A DNA stretch of 64,000 bases from CAZQQU01 sp964595625 (GTDB lineage: Bacteria > Bacteroidota > Bacteroidia > Flavobacteriales > Flavobacteriaceae), in NCBI GenBank assembly GCA_964595625.1, contig CAZQQU010000002.1:62001-126000 (forward strand), read 5' to 3'. Shown here piece by piece: positions 29,502 to 38,410 of this stretch. A program made the position numbers and the translations under genes. Position 1 is the stretch's first letter. Every line of letters starts with the position of its first letter. The notes below the pieces were generated by a model. That model was not told the DNA's origin. It was given only the letters and a program-made list of their open reading frames with translations, and did not search any database.

Positions 29502-29591
29502 CAGAGAGGAAGGGATTCGAACCCTCGATCCCGATGCAATCGGGATACACACTTTCCAGGCGTGCGCCTTCGACCACTCGGCCACCTCTCT
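29502..29591 (-). tRNA. tRNA-Ser (anticodon GGA)
   Basis: Minus-strand cloverleaf: acceptor AGAGAGG / CCTCTCT, discriminator G at 29502, anticodon stem CACGC / GTGTG with loop CTGGAAA (anticodon GGA; plus-strand TCC at 29555-29557), a long class II variable arm with an 8-bp stem (ATCCCGAT / ATCGGGAT), and T-arm GGGTTCGAATCCC. CCA is not encoded. Confidence 0.96.
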
Positions 29592-29681
29592 AGAATACTC
29601 ACCGTACTTCCAGCACTAGTAAAATATAAGGGTGCCAAATAACAAAAAAAATATCACTTTCTAAAATATTCCCGGTTAAAT

Positions 29682-30710
29682 TTATGTCATTTCACCTCGG
29701 AGTGAAGTTTCGAAAATAGTTTTAAAGCCACTAAACGGAATCTCTTGCCCTAAGAGATACATCATTTTGGTTACTGCGGCTTCCGTAGTGATGTCTCTTC
29801 CCGAAATAACACCTATTTTTTTGAGAGCTACACTGGTTTCATATTGTCCCATATTGACGCTGCCTCCCGGGCATTGAGTGATATTCACCACAGGAATTTG
29901 GCGGTCTATTACCTGTTGTATTAATTTTAAAAACCAAGCCTCAGTGGTAGCATTTCCCGACCCGTAGGTTTCTAGGATAACGCCTTTGATTTGTGGGTTA
30001 TTAAGTGTGTAGTTTAATAAATGTTCGTCCATACCCGGGTACAGTTTTATCAATACAATTTGACGGTTCAATTGGTCATGTATTTTTAATTCTTGGTGGG
30101 TAGTGGGACGGAGTAGTTTGCTGTGGTTAATTTTTAAATAGACAGCACTTTCTATCAAATGCGGATAGTTAAGGGAGGAAAATGCGTCAAAATCTTCTGC
30201 ACTGATTTTGGAAGTGCGATTGGCGCGGTATAATTTATATTCAAAATAGAGAGCGACTTCTTGAACTACCGGACGATTGTTTTCTCGTAAACCGGCAATC
30301 TGGATACTGGTTATTAAATTTTCTTTTGCGTCGGTTCGCAAATCCCCAATGGGAAGTTGTGAGCCGGTGAAAATGACCGGTTTGCTGAGGTTTTCTAACA
30401 TAAAACTCAAAGCAGAAGCCGTGTAAGACATGGTATCACTACCGTGTAAAACAACAAATCCATCAACCTGGTGGTAGTATTCTTGGATAATTTTAGCTAT
30501 TTGCACCCAATGGTCCGGATTCATATTCGAACTGTCAATTGGATCTTCAAAACTCACCGTGTTAATGGTACAATCCAGTAATCTGATTTCGGGGATATGC
30601 GACAGTAATTCGTCAAAATTAAAATTCTTTAAGGCACCGGTTTCAAAATCTTTAATCATACCGATGGTGCCCCCGGTATATATTAGCAAAATGTTAGGTT
30701 TAGTATGCAC
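29682..30710 (-). CDS. ansA: Type I L-asparaginase (cytoplasmic)
   Basis: A 342-residue asparaginase of the bacterial type I family, no signal peptide. The first catalytic Thr lies in IYTGGTIGM (about 10-18) and the second triad in VLHGSDTMSYTASALSFML (about 98-116). C-terminal signature: PVVNITQCPGGSVNMGQYE. It hydrolyses asparagine to aspartate and ammonia in the cytosol. It is 30 bases downstream of the M1 peptidase gene and probably co-transcribed, which would link extracellular peptide use to amino-acid catabolism. Confidence 0.93.
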   Translation of the reverse strand: MHTKPNILLIYTGGTIGMIKDFETGALKNFNFDELLSHIPEIRLLDCTINTVSFEDPIDSSNMNPDHWVQIAKIIQEYYHQVDGFVVLHGSDTMSYTASALSFMLENLSKPVIFTGSQLPIGDLRTDAKENLITSIQIAGLRENNRPVVQEVALYFEYKLYRANRTSKISAEDFDAFSSLNYPHLIESAVYLKINHSKLLRPTTHQELKIHDQLNRQIVLIKLYPGMDEHLLNYTLNNPQIKGVILETYGSGNATTEAWFLKLIQQVIDRQIPVVNITQCPGGSVNMGQYETSVALKKIGVISGRDITTEAAVTKMMYLLGQEIPFSGFKTIFETSLRGEMT

Positions 30711-30740
30711 GAGTTTATTTTTTTACAAAGATAAAACTCT

Positions 30741-32603
30741 TTAGGGTTGGTAAATGTTGTTTTCCAAATTAACATCTGCCAAGTAGCCGGTACCGTCAAT
30801 GGACATAGCCTTAATTTGATCCATCGAGTAATCAATTTCAAAAGTATATTCTCTTAGTGCCCAAGGCCAATCGTTGAGTACGGTTCGTTCCATACCCGGA
30901 AAGGGGTTGTCTTTAACACCATGCATCATACGCAAGGGGATGTGATAGGCTACTGTATTTCCATTGCTTAGAAATACATAAAAATCAATAGGCATGGGCA
31001 TCAGCCCGATACGTTTGAGAGTAACCTGGATTTTGCCCTGGGATTCCTTGACCTCTTGGATTGCATAGTCGATGGTATTAGTAGTTTCTGTAAAATCGTT
31101 GAGGTACCACCGCAGTTGCATACCACTTACTTTTTCTGCGGTACGTATGTAATCGTTTGGTGTGGGATGGGTAAAGGCAAATTCTTTATAAAAACGGCGC
31201 AATGTTTCCAAGGCTTTATCACTTCCTATTAAATATTCCATTTGTGCAGCAAAAACAGCTCCTTTGGAATAAGAAGACCTAGCAAAAAGCCAATTTTCGG
31301 CAAAGCGATCGGCATGGGTGGTGAGGGGCTGTTCTTTGCCGCTTCGGGCCATAGAATAATACCCGAGATAATGGTCTGTATGTATAAAGTCTTTTGCTTC
31401 ACCCAGTACAAATTCTACTGCCATGGCTGAAATATATTCCGTAAATCCTTCGTCAAACCAACTGTATTTACTTTCATTTGTTGCCAATACAAATTGAAAC
31501 CAACTGTGTGCAACTTCATGAATGGTAACTCCGACTAAGCTATTAAAACTTCTTTTACCCGTAATTAGAGTACACATGGCGTATTCCATGCCGCCATCAC
31601 CACCTTGGATCACCGAATATTGTTGGTAGGGATAATCACCTACTAACTGATTAAAAAAGTCAAATATATCATAAGTGGCCTCTTGCAAATTTTTCCAATT
31701 TTCTATGATTTCGGGATCGTTTTTATACAGAAAATGGAGCTCGATATCGTTGGGACCGGTTATACGGTCATGTATATAATCGGGGTCAGCAGCCCAGGTA
31801 AAATCATGCACATCTGGCGCAATAAAGTGCCAGGTAATTTTACTGTTTTTTTTGTGTTTGATTGGTTTGGAAGGATCATCTTGATAGCCATGGCCCACCT
31901 GATTGGGGTTTTGTAAATAGCCGGTGCCTCCTAGGGTATATCGACTGTCGATCGTGATTTTTACGTCAAAATTACCCCACACACCATAAAATTCGCGACC
32001 GATATAGGGGTCAGTGTGCCATCCTTCTCGGTCGTATTCGGCTAGTTTCGGATACCATTGGGTCATGGATAGGGCTACACCTTCGGAACTATTTCTTCCG
32101 CTACGACGAATTTGAAGTGGTACTTGCGCCTCATAATCCATCGAAAAAGTTACTTTTTCTCCGGGTAAAATAGGTTTGTTTAAAGTAACTTCTAAAATGG
32201 TACCTACCGTTTTGTGAGCAACCGCTTCTTGGTTTTGTTTGAGTGAATTTACTTTGATATATCCAATTTCATGGGGTTGTAATTTAGAAATACGATCTCC
32301 GATGCGTGGATCGGGATCCACTACCGAACGGGAATGTTCGTCCATTTCACTGCCGGGTTGAAAAGCATTAAAATGCAGGTGATAAAAAACACGATCGAGG
32401 GTGTCTGGAGAATGGTTGGTATAGACTATTTCTTGTTTACCACGATATTGGTAAGTATCTACATCCATGTCAATTTCCATGGTGTATTCCACATGTTGTT
32501 GCCAATAATCTGCCCGGTTGATGTTTTCAGTATAATTGTGGTATTTTTGAGAATAACCCAAAAGGGCGGTCAGTAAGAAAATAGAAACGAAAAACTTGCT
32601 CAT
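30741..32603 (-). CDS. Secreted M1 family zinc metallopeptidase
   Basis: A 620-residue aminopeptidase-type enzyme. Signal peptide at 1-18 (FVSIFLLTALLGYSQ). An N-terminal beta-domain is followed by the thermolysin-like domain with substrate motif GGMEY (337-341) and zinc site H362-E363-x-x-H366 plus E385 (HEVAHSW...DEGFTEY). It lacks the long C-terminal HEAT domain of full aminopeptidase N, as usual for this bacterial subgroup. Probably trims peptides in the periplasm or outside the cell. Upstream partner of ansA. Confidence 0.93.
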   Translation of the reverse strand: MSKFFVSIFLLTALLGYSQKYHNYTENINRADYWQQHVEYTMEIDMDVDTYQYRGKQEIVYTNHSPDTLDRVFYHLHFNAFQPGSEMDEHSRSVVDPDPRIGDRISKLQPHEIGYIKVNSLKQNQEAVAHKTVGTILEVTLNKPILPGEKVTFSMDYEAQVPLQIRRSGRNSSEGVALSMTQWYPKLAEYDREGWHTDPYIGREFYGVWGNFDVKITIDSRYTLGGTGYLQNPNQVGHGYQDDPSKPIKHKKNSKITWHFIAPDVHDFTWAADPDYIHDRITGPNDIELHFLYKNDPEIIENWKNLQEATYDIFDFFNQLVGDYPYQQYSVIQGGDGGMEYAMCTLITGKRSFNSLVGVTIHEVAHSWFQFVLATNESKYSWFDEGFTEYISAMAVEFVLGEAKDFIHTDHYLGYYSMARSGKEQPLTTHADRFAENWLFARSSYSKGAVFAAQMEYLIGSDKALETLRRFYKEFAFTHPTPNDYIRTAEKVSGMQLRWYLNDFTETTNTIDYAIQEVKESQGKIQVTLKRIGLMPMPIDFYVFLSNGNTVAYHIPLRMMHGVKDNPFPGMERTVLNDWPWALREYTFEIDYSMDQIKAMSIDGTGYLADVNLENNIYQP

Positions 32604-32751
32604 GCTTTTACTATTGATTTTGGGTAAAGATAAAATTATTTGTTAATAGTACAATAGGTAACCAAGGCAGGTGTTAACTATCAATACAAAGCTCAATAAC
32701 CCAATTTGGACAGGGTTAATACCATGATATCCAATCTTCTTCTTCTTGAAT

Positions 32752-33324
32752 TTAATGGGTTTGATTTAACCAGTTTTCGAGTAGGGGTTTTCCGTATTCT
32801 GTCAGGATAGATTCTGGATGAAATTGCACGCCACGTACATCCCATGTTTTGTGACGGAGCGCCATTATGTTTTCGTTCTCATCGATTGCCACAATTTCCA
32901 ATTCTGGGTAGACTCCAGGCTCAACCACCCACGAATGGTAATGTCCTACGGCAAATTGTTGAGGTAAATTTTCAAATAAATAATCCGGGTGGAGTACTGT
33001 TATTTTTGAAGAAATACCGTGCAAAGGCACGGATAGATTTTTCAACGAAGCACCAAAACATTCAGCAATCGCTTGGTGTCCCAAGCAAACACCTAAAATG
33101 CTTTTGCTTAAAGCGAAATTTTTAATGACAGCCGGCATGATTCCTGCCTCTTTGGGGAGTCCGGGCCCAGGAGAAAGTAATATTTTGTCAAAAGAAGCTA
33201 CAGTCTCTAAGGTGAGCGCGTCATTTTTAGCTACAGAAATGTGTATATCCGGTCGTAACGAACGTATGTAGTGTACCAGATTATAAACAAAGGAGTCGTA
33301 ATTATCAATGACGAGTAATTTCAT
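32752..33324 (-). CDS. Glutamine amidotransferase, anthranilate/aminodeoxychorismate synthase component II
   Basis: A 190-residue class I amidotransferase with the triad Cys in GVCLGHQAIAE, and His-Glu in VQFHPESILTEYG. Oxyanion-loop SPGPGLP and HYHSW segments place it in the TrpG/PabA group, supplying ammonia for p-aminobenzoate or anthranilate. The synthase (pabB/trpE) is not in the window, so folate versus tryptophan cannot be decided; a lone copy away from trp genes favours PabA (inference). Sits between two minus-strand genes with a terminator upstream. Confidence 0.9.
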   Translation of the reverse strand: MKLLVIDNYDSFVYNLVHYIRSLRPDIHISVAKNDALTLETVASFDKILLSPGPGLPKEAGIMPAVIKNFALSKSILGVCLGHQAIAECFGASLKNLSVPLHGISSKITVLHPDYLFENLPQQFAVGHYHSWVVEPGVYPELEIVAIDENENIMALRHKTWDVRGVQFHPESILTEYGKPLLENWLNQTH

Positions 33325-33330
33325 ACTAAA

Positions 33331-33390
33331 AAAAAGAGGAAAAGAATCATGCAGGGGAATTTTCCCACTAGTGTTCTTTCCTCTTGTTTT
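33331..33390 (-). terminator. Probable terminator of the subtilase operon
   Basis: Long imperfect hairpin: arms AAGAGGAAAAGAA (33334-33346) and TTCTTTCCTCTT (33374-33385) with an inner GGGGAA/TTTCCC stem. On the minus strand it ends in CTCTTTTTTTT, 20 bases past the subtilase stop. Confidence 0.65.
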
Positions 33391-33407
33391 AAAAATTAGG
33401 TGTTAAC

Positions 33408-35081
33408 TTATTTTTTTGACATTTTTTCAGCCATTAAAAAGGCATTGTACATATTGACCATTTTTCCTGATTTAGAAATTTCTGAAAAAGGTCTTTGGTT
33501 GCTTTCATCTCCCCCCAAAATCACATTGATATTGGTAGTAACCCCACTGTCCATGATGATTTTTTTAACCTGTGCTGCGGTTAGTTCGGGATAGTAGGAA
33601 CGAAGCATGGCAGCAACACCGGCTACGGCTGGTGAAGCCATAGAGGTTCCTTGTAAAAACTCATATTCGTTGTTTTGAACGGTGGCATAAATACGTACAC
33701 CGGGTGCAAAAACATCTACATTGCTCTTTCCGTAATTTGAAAAACCGGCAATCATATTGGGTCCGTACACCGGATTGAGTGCTCCCACATTGAGGAAATT
33801 ATCGATGTATTCGTTGTAGTTGTCTTGTTGGTCGTTGGGAAAATTCAAAATCGTATCGTCATCCAAATCAAAGGAATCGTTTCCTGCTCCGTGAACAAAC
33901 AACACATCGTGTTCGGCGGCATATCGCAAGGCGTCATATACCCATTCAGGATGGGTCGAGTAATATTTACCAAAGCTGGCATTGATAACTTTTGCGCCGT
34001 TATCTACGGCATATCGAATTGCTAATGCCACATCTTTGTCGTACTCATCTCCATCGGGAACTGTACGTAAAGACATAATCTCAACGTTTTTAGCCACGCC
34101 ATCCATACCGATACCATTTCCGCGTTGTGCGGCAACTATACCAGCTACGTGGGTACCATGTTTGGTGTCTTCCTTCAGTGGGTCGGGGCCCATCACATTA
34201 TTGTTTCCAATGGGTACATCGTTGATATCATCGGGGTTATCCCCTAAAACTGCTCGGAAGTCGGTTTCAAGGTTGAAGTGATTTTCTAATCTGCTTTTAT
34301 AATAATCGACCCCACCTTGTAATTGATTGAGAATTTCGGGGATGGGTTCTCCATAGCCCAACATTTGTGAAATCATAAATACTTCTTGACCTAGGGAACT
34401 ATCACCTTGTAAAGTAGCCACTTCTTCAAGCGTATAATTTTCTTTACCCAATTTATCAGCGATTTTTTGATGTGCCGGGCTGAGTTGGTTAAGCATCATA
34501 CCGTATTGAAAATAGTTGGTTTGCGCTTCATTTCTATCTTTTTCCAGTTCGGCTAAAGCTTTTTGATAAAGTTGGAAGTCTTCCCGGTCTTGTTGAGCAA
34601 TTTGGCTCTCTGATTTACCTTCAAATTTGGGGTTTAATTTTTTAATGATTCTAACATATTCCATGTTTTCTCCCACGATATCCCCTAAGAAATTCCAACC
34701 ATATATGTCGTCTATATAGCCGTTGTTGTCGTCATCAATGCCGTTGCCGGGTATTTCTTTTTTGTTTACCCAAAGCACATTTTTAAGGTCTTCGTGTTCG
34801 ATATCCACGCCACTGTCGATAATAGCTACAATAACGGTTTTTCCTTTTTTGTTTTTGATAATTTCGTCATAAGTACGAATCACACTCATACCGGGTACGG
34901 TATCTTTTTCTAAGTCTAAATGCCACCAAATTTTTTCTTGCTCCTCGCTAAGCGGGTTTACCTTTAGAGGGTAGGTGTCGATATTGCCAACAGGAGTTGA
35001 AATTAACGGTGAGACACTTCCACAAGCCGAAACCAAGATCACAAATAGGAAGGTTGCAGCTATTTTAAACAGTTGTTTCAT
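33408..35081 (-). CDS. S8 family subtilisin-like peptidase lipoprotein with large insert
   Basis: A 557-residue subtilase. It has a lipobox (FVILVSAC, Cys20) and the catalytic triad D89 (IIDSGVD), H308 (HGTHVAG) and S479 (GTSMASP), with oxyanion N400 (GAGN). The Asp-His distance is about 220 residues against 35-40 in subtilisin: residues about 115-300 are an inserted Glu/Gln/Lys-rich helical region, starting after an acidic DDDNNGYIDD loop that may bind calcium. No T9SS tail. Predicted to be membrane-anchored in the envelope. It follows the MBL-fold gene by 12 bases. Confidence 0.93.
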   Translation of the reverse strand: MKQLFKIAATFLFVILVSACGSVSPLISTPVGNIDTYPLKVNPLSEEQEKIWWHLDLEKDTVPGMSVIRTYDEIIKNKKGKTVIVAIIDSGVDIEHEDLKNVLWVNKKEIPGNGIDDDNNGYIDDIYGWNFLGDIVGENMEYVRIIKKLNPKFEGKSESQIAQQDREDFQLYQKALAELEKDRNEAQTNYFQYGMMLNQLSPAHQKIADKLGKENYTLEEVATLQGDSSLGQEVFMISQMLGYGEPIPEILNQLQGGVDYYKSRLENHFNLETDFRAVLGDNPDDINDVPIGNNNVMGPDPLKEDTKHGTHVAGIVAAQRGNGIGMDGVAKNVEIMSLRTVPDGDEYDKDVALAIRYAVDNGAKVINASFGKYYSTHPEWVYDALRYAAEHDVLFVHGAGNDSFDLDDDTILNFPNDQQDNYNEYIDNFLNVGALNPVYGPNMIAGFSNYGKSNVDVFAPGVRIYATVQNNEYEFLQGTSMASPAVAGVAAMLRSYYPELTAAQVKKIIMDSGVTTNINVILGGDESNQRPFSEISKSGKMVNMYNAFLMAEKMSKK

Positions 35082-35093
35082 AATGTATTTGTA

Positions 35094-35954
35094 TTAGTTA
35101 AAAAGTTGTTCAAAGGTAAAAGAATCTTTGAGACGTACCCCTTTTTCGGTGTGTTGTACAGTAATTATTTCATGATAGGGGTCGTGTTCGAGAATCAGAT
35201 AATAGTGGTTGTCAGCGGCTTCGTTGAGAAACCGTTGTTTTTCATCGAGGGTAATAAGGGGTCGGGTATCATAACCCATTATATAGGGCAGGGGCAGGTG
35301 TCCAGCGGTGGGTAATAAATCAGCGACATAGACCAAGGTTTTTTCTTTTATTTTGAAAAATGGCAGCATTTGTTTTTCAGTATGTCCATCTACAAACCAA
35401 ATTCCAAAACCCAGTTCGGATTGGTCGGTATGGTTTTGATCGGGTACCTTTACAAATTCTAGTTGACCACTTTCCTCTAAGGGCAAGATATTTTCTTTTA
35501 AAAAAGATGCTTTTTCACGCGGATTAGGATCTACTGCCCACTGCCAGTGGTGTTTATTGGACCAAAAACGAGCATTTTTAAAGGCCGGTTCGTAGCCGGT
35601 ACGATTCTTATTCCATTGGACACTTCCACCACAATGGTCAAAATGCAGATGGGTCATAAACACATCGGTAATTTCGTCGCGATGAAAACCCGCTTTTTGA
35701 AGCGAATTATCCAGAGAATGATCTCCCCAGAGGTGGTAGTAACCAAAAAACTTCTCGCTTTGTTTGTCGCCCATACCGGTATCGATAAGAATAAGTCGAT
35801 TGCCATCTTCTACTAACAAGCAACGAGCTGCCATTTCAATTCGGTTTTGGTTGTCTGCCGGATTGGTTTTGTTCCAAATAGTTTTAGGAACTACACCAAA
35901 CATAGCCCCACCATCTAATTTAAAGTTTCCCGATTCGATTGGGTAGATTTTCAT
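35094..35954 (-). CDS. MBL-fold metallo-hydrolase
   Basis: A 286-residue metallo-beta-lactamase-fold protein. Metal motif THLHFDHCGG (HxHxDH, about 109-118), further His in GHTEKQ and Asp in VADLLPTAGH complete the di-zinc site. Overall length and order resemble the lactonase-like MBL group. No signal peptide. Substrate unknown. First gene of a two-gene unit with the subtilase; divergent from the small lipoprotein gene. Confidence 0.88.
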   Translation of the reverse strand: MKIYPIESGNFKLDGGAMFGVVPKTIWNKTNPADNQNRIEMAARCLLVEDGNRLILIDTGMGDKQSEKFFGYYHLWGDHSLDNSLQKAGFHRDEITDVFMTHLHFDHCGGSVQWNKNRTGYEPAFKNARFWSNKHHWQWAVDPNPREKASFLKENILPLEESGQLEFVKVPDQNHTDQSELGFGIWFVDGHTEKQMLPFFKIKEKTLVYVADLLPTAGHLPLPYIMGYDTRPLITLDEKQRFLNEAADNHYYLILEHDPYHEIITVQHTEKGVRLKDSFTFEQLFN

Positions 35955-36062
35955 TTTCAGTCTTTAGATTTTGCAAATTAACAAAAGCACCTGGAATTTA
36001 AGCTCGCTATTTGAAGATTTTTAACAATCCTAAAATACCTTTATCTAATTCGCTACGTTTTG

Positions 36063-36070
36063 TAACTTTG
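36063..36070 (+). promoter_or_regulatory. -7 element (TAACTTTG) of the 77-residue lipoprotein gene
   Basis: Exact TAnnTTTG match 20 bases before the ATG at 36091. It supports this short frame being a real gene. Confidence 0.5.
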
Positions 36071-36090
36071 GAGCCACCATAACCCCATGT

Positions 36091-36324
36091 ATGAAAAACA
36101 AATTTACAATTTTATTGTTGGGTGCTATAGCTACCCTGTTCTTTTTAGAGTCATGTAAAAAAGACGATGAAGTAACTTGTATAAGTTGTAGTAGTGAAAT
36201 TACCATGACTTTTACCCTTTGTCGGGAGGCCAATGGCAATGCTTCGGTTAATGGCGAAGACACCGGAACTCCGTACGATGTGTATTACCAAGGATTGGTT
36301 GAGGAAGAAGTAACGTGTCAGTAA
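36091..36324 (+). CDS. Small cysteine-containing lipoprotein, unknown function
   Basis: 77 residues: lipoprotein leader (FTILLLGAIATLFFLESC, Cys22), then KKDDE and a 50-residue mature part with four more cysteines (CISC, a mid Cys, and one next to the C-terminus). The cysteines could make two disulfides in the envelope. No family recognised. It has its own consensus promoter and sits between the MBL-fold gene and lepA, which converges on it. Confidence 0.7.
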   Translation: MKNKFTILLLGAIATLFFLESCKKDDEVTCISCSSEITMTFTLCREANGNASVNGEDTGTPYDVYYQGLVEEEVTCQ

Positions 36325-36344
36325 GTTTACCTTTTCAGAACCTC

Positions 36345-38141
36345 TTAATCATTGAGTTTTAACACGGCCATAAAGGCTTGTTGGGGAATTTCGACATTGC
36401 CTACCTGTCTCATACGTTTTTTCCCTTTCTTTTGTTTTTCCAATAATTTACGCTTACGCGAAATATCCCCGCCATAACATTTGGCTGTTACGTCTTTACG
36501 TAGGGCTTTGATGGTTTCACGAGCGATGATTTTTGCACCGATAGCTGCTTGAATAGGAATATCAAACTGCTGTCGAGGAATAAGCTCTTTAAGCTTTTCA
36601 CACATTTTTTTACCGATGTATTGGGCATTGTCAAAGTGAATCAAGGCCGAAAGGGCATCTACCGGCTGGGCATTGAGTAAAATATCTAGGCGAACCAATT
36701 TGGACGGCTGCATACCTATGGGGTGGTAGTCAAAGGAGGCATATCCTTTAGACACAGTTTTGAGTCGGTCGTAAAAGTCAAATACAATTTCGGCCAGCGG
36801 CATATCGAAAGTGAGTTCTACCCGATCGGCAGTCAGGTAAGTTTGATTGGTGATGGTGCCTCTTTTTTCAATGCAGAGGGTCATTACATTGCCTACAAAT
36901 TCAGATTTGGTAATGATGGTAGCTTTGATGAAAGGCTCTTCCACTCGGTTGAGGGTTGAGGGGTCGGGTAAATCACTGGGGTTATTAACGGTAATCGGAT
37001 CGTCGGGGTTTTTGTTGGTATAGGCCAAATACGACACGTTGGGCACTGTAGTGATCACCGTCATGTCAAATTCGCGTTCGAGGCGTTCCTGGATAATTTC
37101 CAAATGCAACATACCTAAAAATCCACATCGGAAACCAAATCCAAGGGCTGCCGAACTTTCAGCAGTATACACTAAGGAAGCGTCGTTGAGCTGAAGTTTT
37201 TCCATAGAAGCACGGAGCTCTTCAAAATCTTCGGTATCTACCGGATAAATACCGGCAAAAACCATCGGTTTTACGTCTTCAAACCCAGAAATAGCATTTT
37301 TAGTAGGATTGACCGCATCGGTGATAGTATCACCCACTTTGACTTCTCGGGCTTCTTTAATACCGGTAATCAGGTAACCTACGTCGCCGGCTTTGATTTC
37401 GGTTTTGGGTACCTGCGTCAGTTTTAAAGTTCCTACTTCATCGGCATCATAAACTTTGTTAGTAGCGACAAATTTTATTTTCTGACCTTTTTTTATTTTA
37501 CCATTAATGACCCGGAAAATGGTTTCTACCCCGCGAAAAGGATTGTACACCGAATCAAAAATCAAGGCTTGCAGGGGTTCGTTTTCATCACCTTTAGGGG
37601 GGGGAATCCGCTCGATGATGGCTTCTAATATTTTGTCCACACCCAATCCAGTTTTTCCGCTAGCAGGAATAATATCTTCGTGTTTACAACCCAAAAGATC
37701 TACAATATCATCCGACACTTCTTCGGGATTGGCACTAGGAAGGTCAATTTTGTTAAGTACCGGAATGATTTCTAAATCGTTTTCTAAGGCCAAATACAGA
37801 TTAGAAATAGTCTGAGCCTGAATGCTTTGGGCGGCATCTACAATGAGCAAAGCCCCTTCGCAAGCAGCAATCGAGCGAGAAACTTCGTACGAAAAATCAA
37901 CGTGTCCGGGAGTATCAATCAGATTGAGGATATAGGTTTCGCCTTGATAGATATATTCCATTTGGATTGCGTGGCTTTTGATTGTAATACCTCGCTCCCG
38001 TTCCAAATCCATATTGTCTAATAGCTGGTTTTGTTTTTCACGTTCGGTGACGGTTTTAGTTTCGTCTAAGAGTCTGTCAGCCAGCGTACTTTTTCCGTGG
38101 TCTATGTGAGCAATGATGCAAAAATTCCGAATGTTTTTCAT
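36345..38141 (-). CDS. lepA: Elongation factor 4 (LepA)
   Basis: A 598-residue translational GTPase, normal length. G1 AHIDHGKSTL, G3 DTPGHVDF, G4 NKIDLP are intact; domain II, III and V follow, and the LepA-specific C-terminal domain ends LLEKQKKGKKRMRQVGNVEIPQQAFMAVL. It back-translocates stalled ribosomes. Monocistronic, with its own consensus promoter. Confidence 0.97.
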   Translation of the reverse strand: MKNIRNFCIIAHIDHGKSTLADRLLDETKTVTEREKQNQLLDNMDLERERGITIKSHAIQMEYIYQGETYILNLIDTPGHVDFSYEVSRSIAACEGALLIVDAAQSIQAQTISNLYLALENDLEIIPVLNKIDLPSANPEEVSDDIVDLLGCKHEDIIPASGKTGLGVDKILEAIIERIPPPKGDENEPLQALIFDSVYNPFRGVETIFRVINGKIKKGQKIKFVATNKVYDADEVGTLKLTQVPKTEIKAGDVGYLITGIKEAREVKVGDTITDAVNPTKNAISGFEDVKPMVFAGIYPVDTEDFEELRASMEKLQLNDASLVYTAESSAALGFGFRCGFLGMLHLEIIQERLEREFDMTVITTVPNVSYLAYTNKNPDDPITVNNPSDLPDPSTLNRVEEPFIKATIITKSEFVGNVMTLCIEKRGTITNQTYLTADRVELTFDMPLAEIVFDFYDRLKTVSKGYASFDYHPIGMQPSKLVRLDILLNAQPVDALSALIHFDNAQYIGKKMCEKLKELIPRQQFDIPIQAAIGAKIIARETIKALRKDVTAKCYGGDISRKRKLLEKQKKGKKRMRQVGNVEIPQQAFMAVLKLND

Positions 38142-38171
38142 AAAGTACCCTCAGTCAATCTTTTGAGTTTG

Positions 38172-38200
38172 CAAATATAATTGAATTACACGTTATTCAA
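38172..38200 (-). promoter_or_regulatory. lepA promoter (TTG-N18-TATATTTG)
   Basis: On the minus strand an exact -7 element TATATTTG (38172-38179) with a TTG at 38198-38200, 18 bases upstream; the leader to the lepA ATG is about 27 bases. Confidence 0.6.
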
Positions 38201-38410
38201 TACAATTTTTATTTAAGGGTGGAATGTTTTTATTAAAAACAATTTTGTTTGGATATTTTAATCAAAAATGAATAAAACTGGAAATTTATTTTTGATTTTT
38301 TATCATTTTCACATAAATTGCTTGTACTAATATGATTGTCCGCTAATAATCATAATCAACTATTTTGTTATATTACGGATAATCAATTACAGTATAACTA
38401 AAAATTCTGT

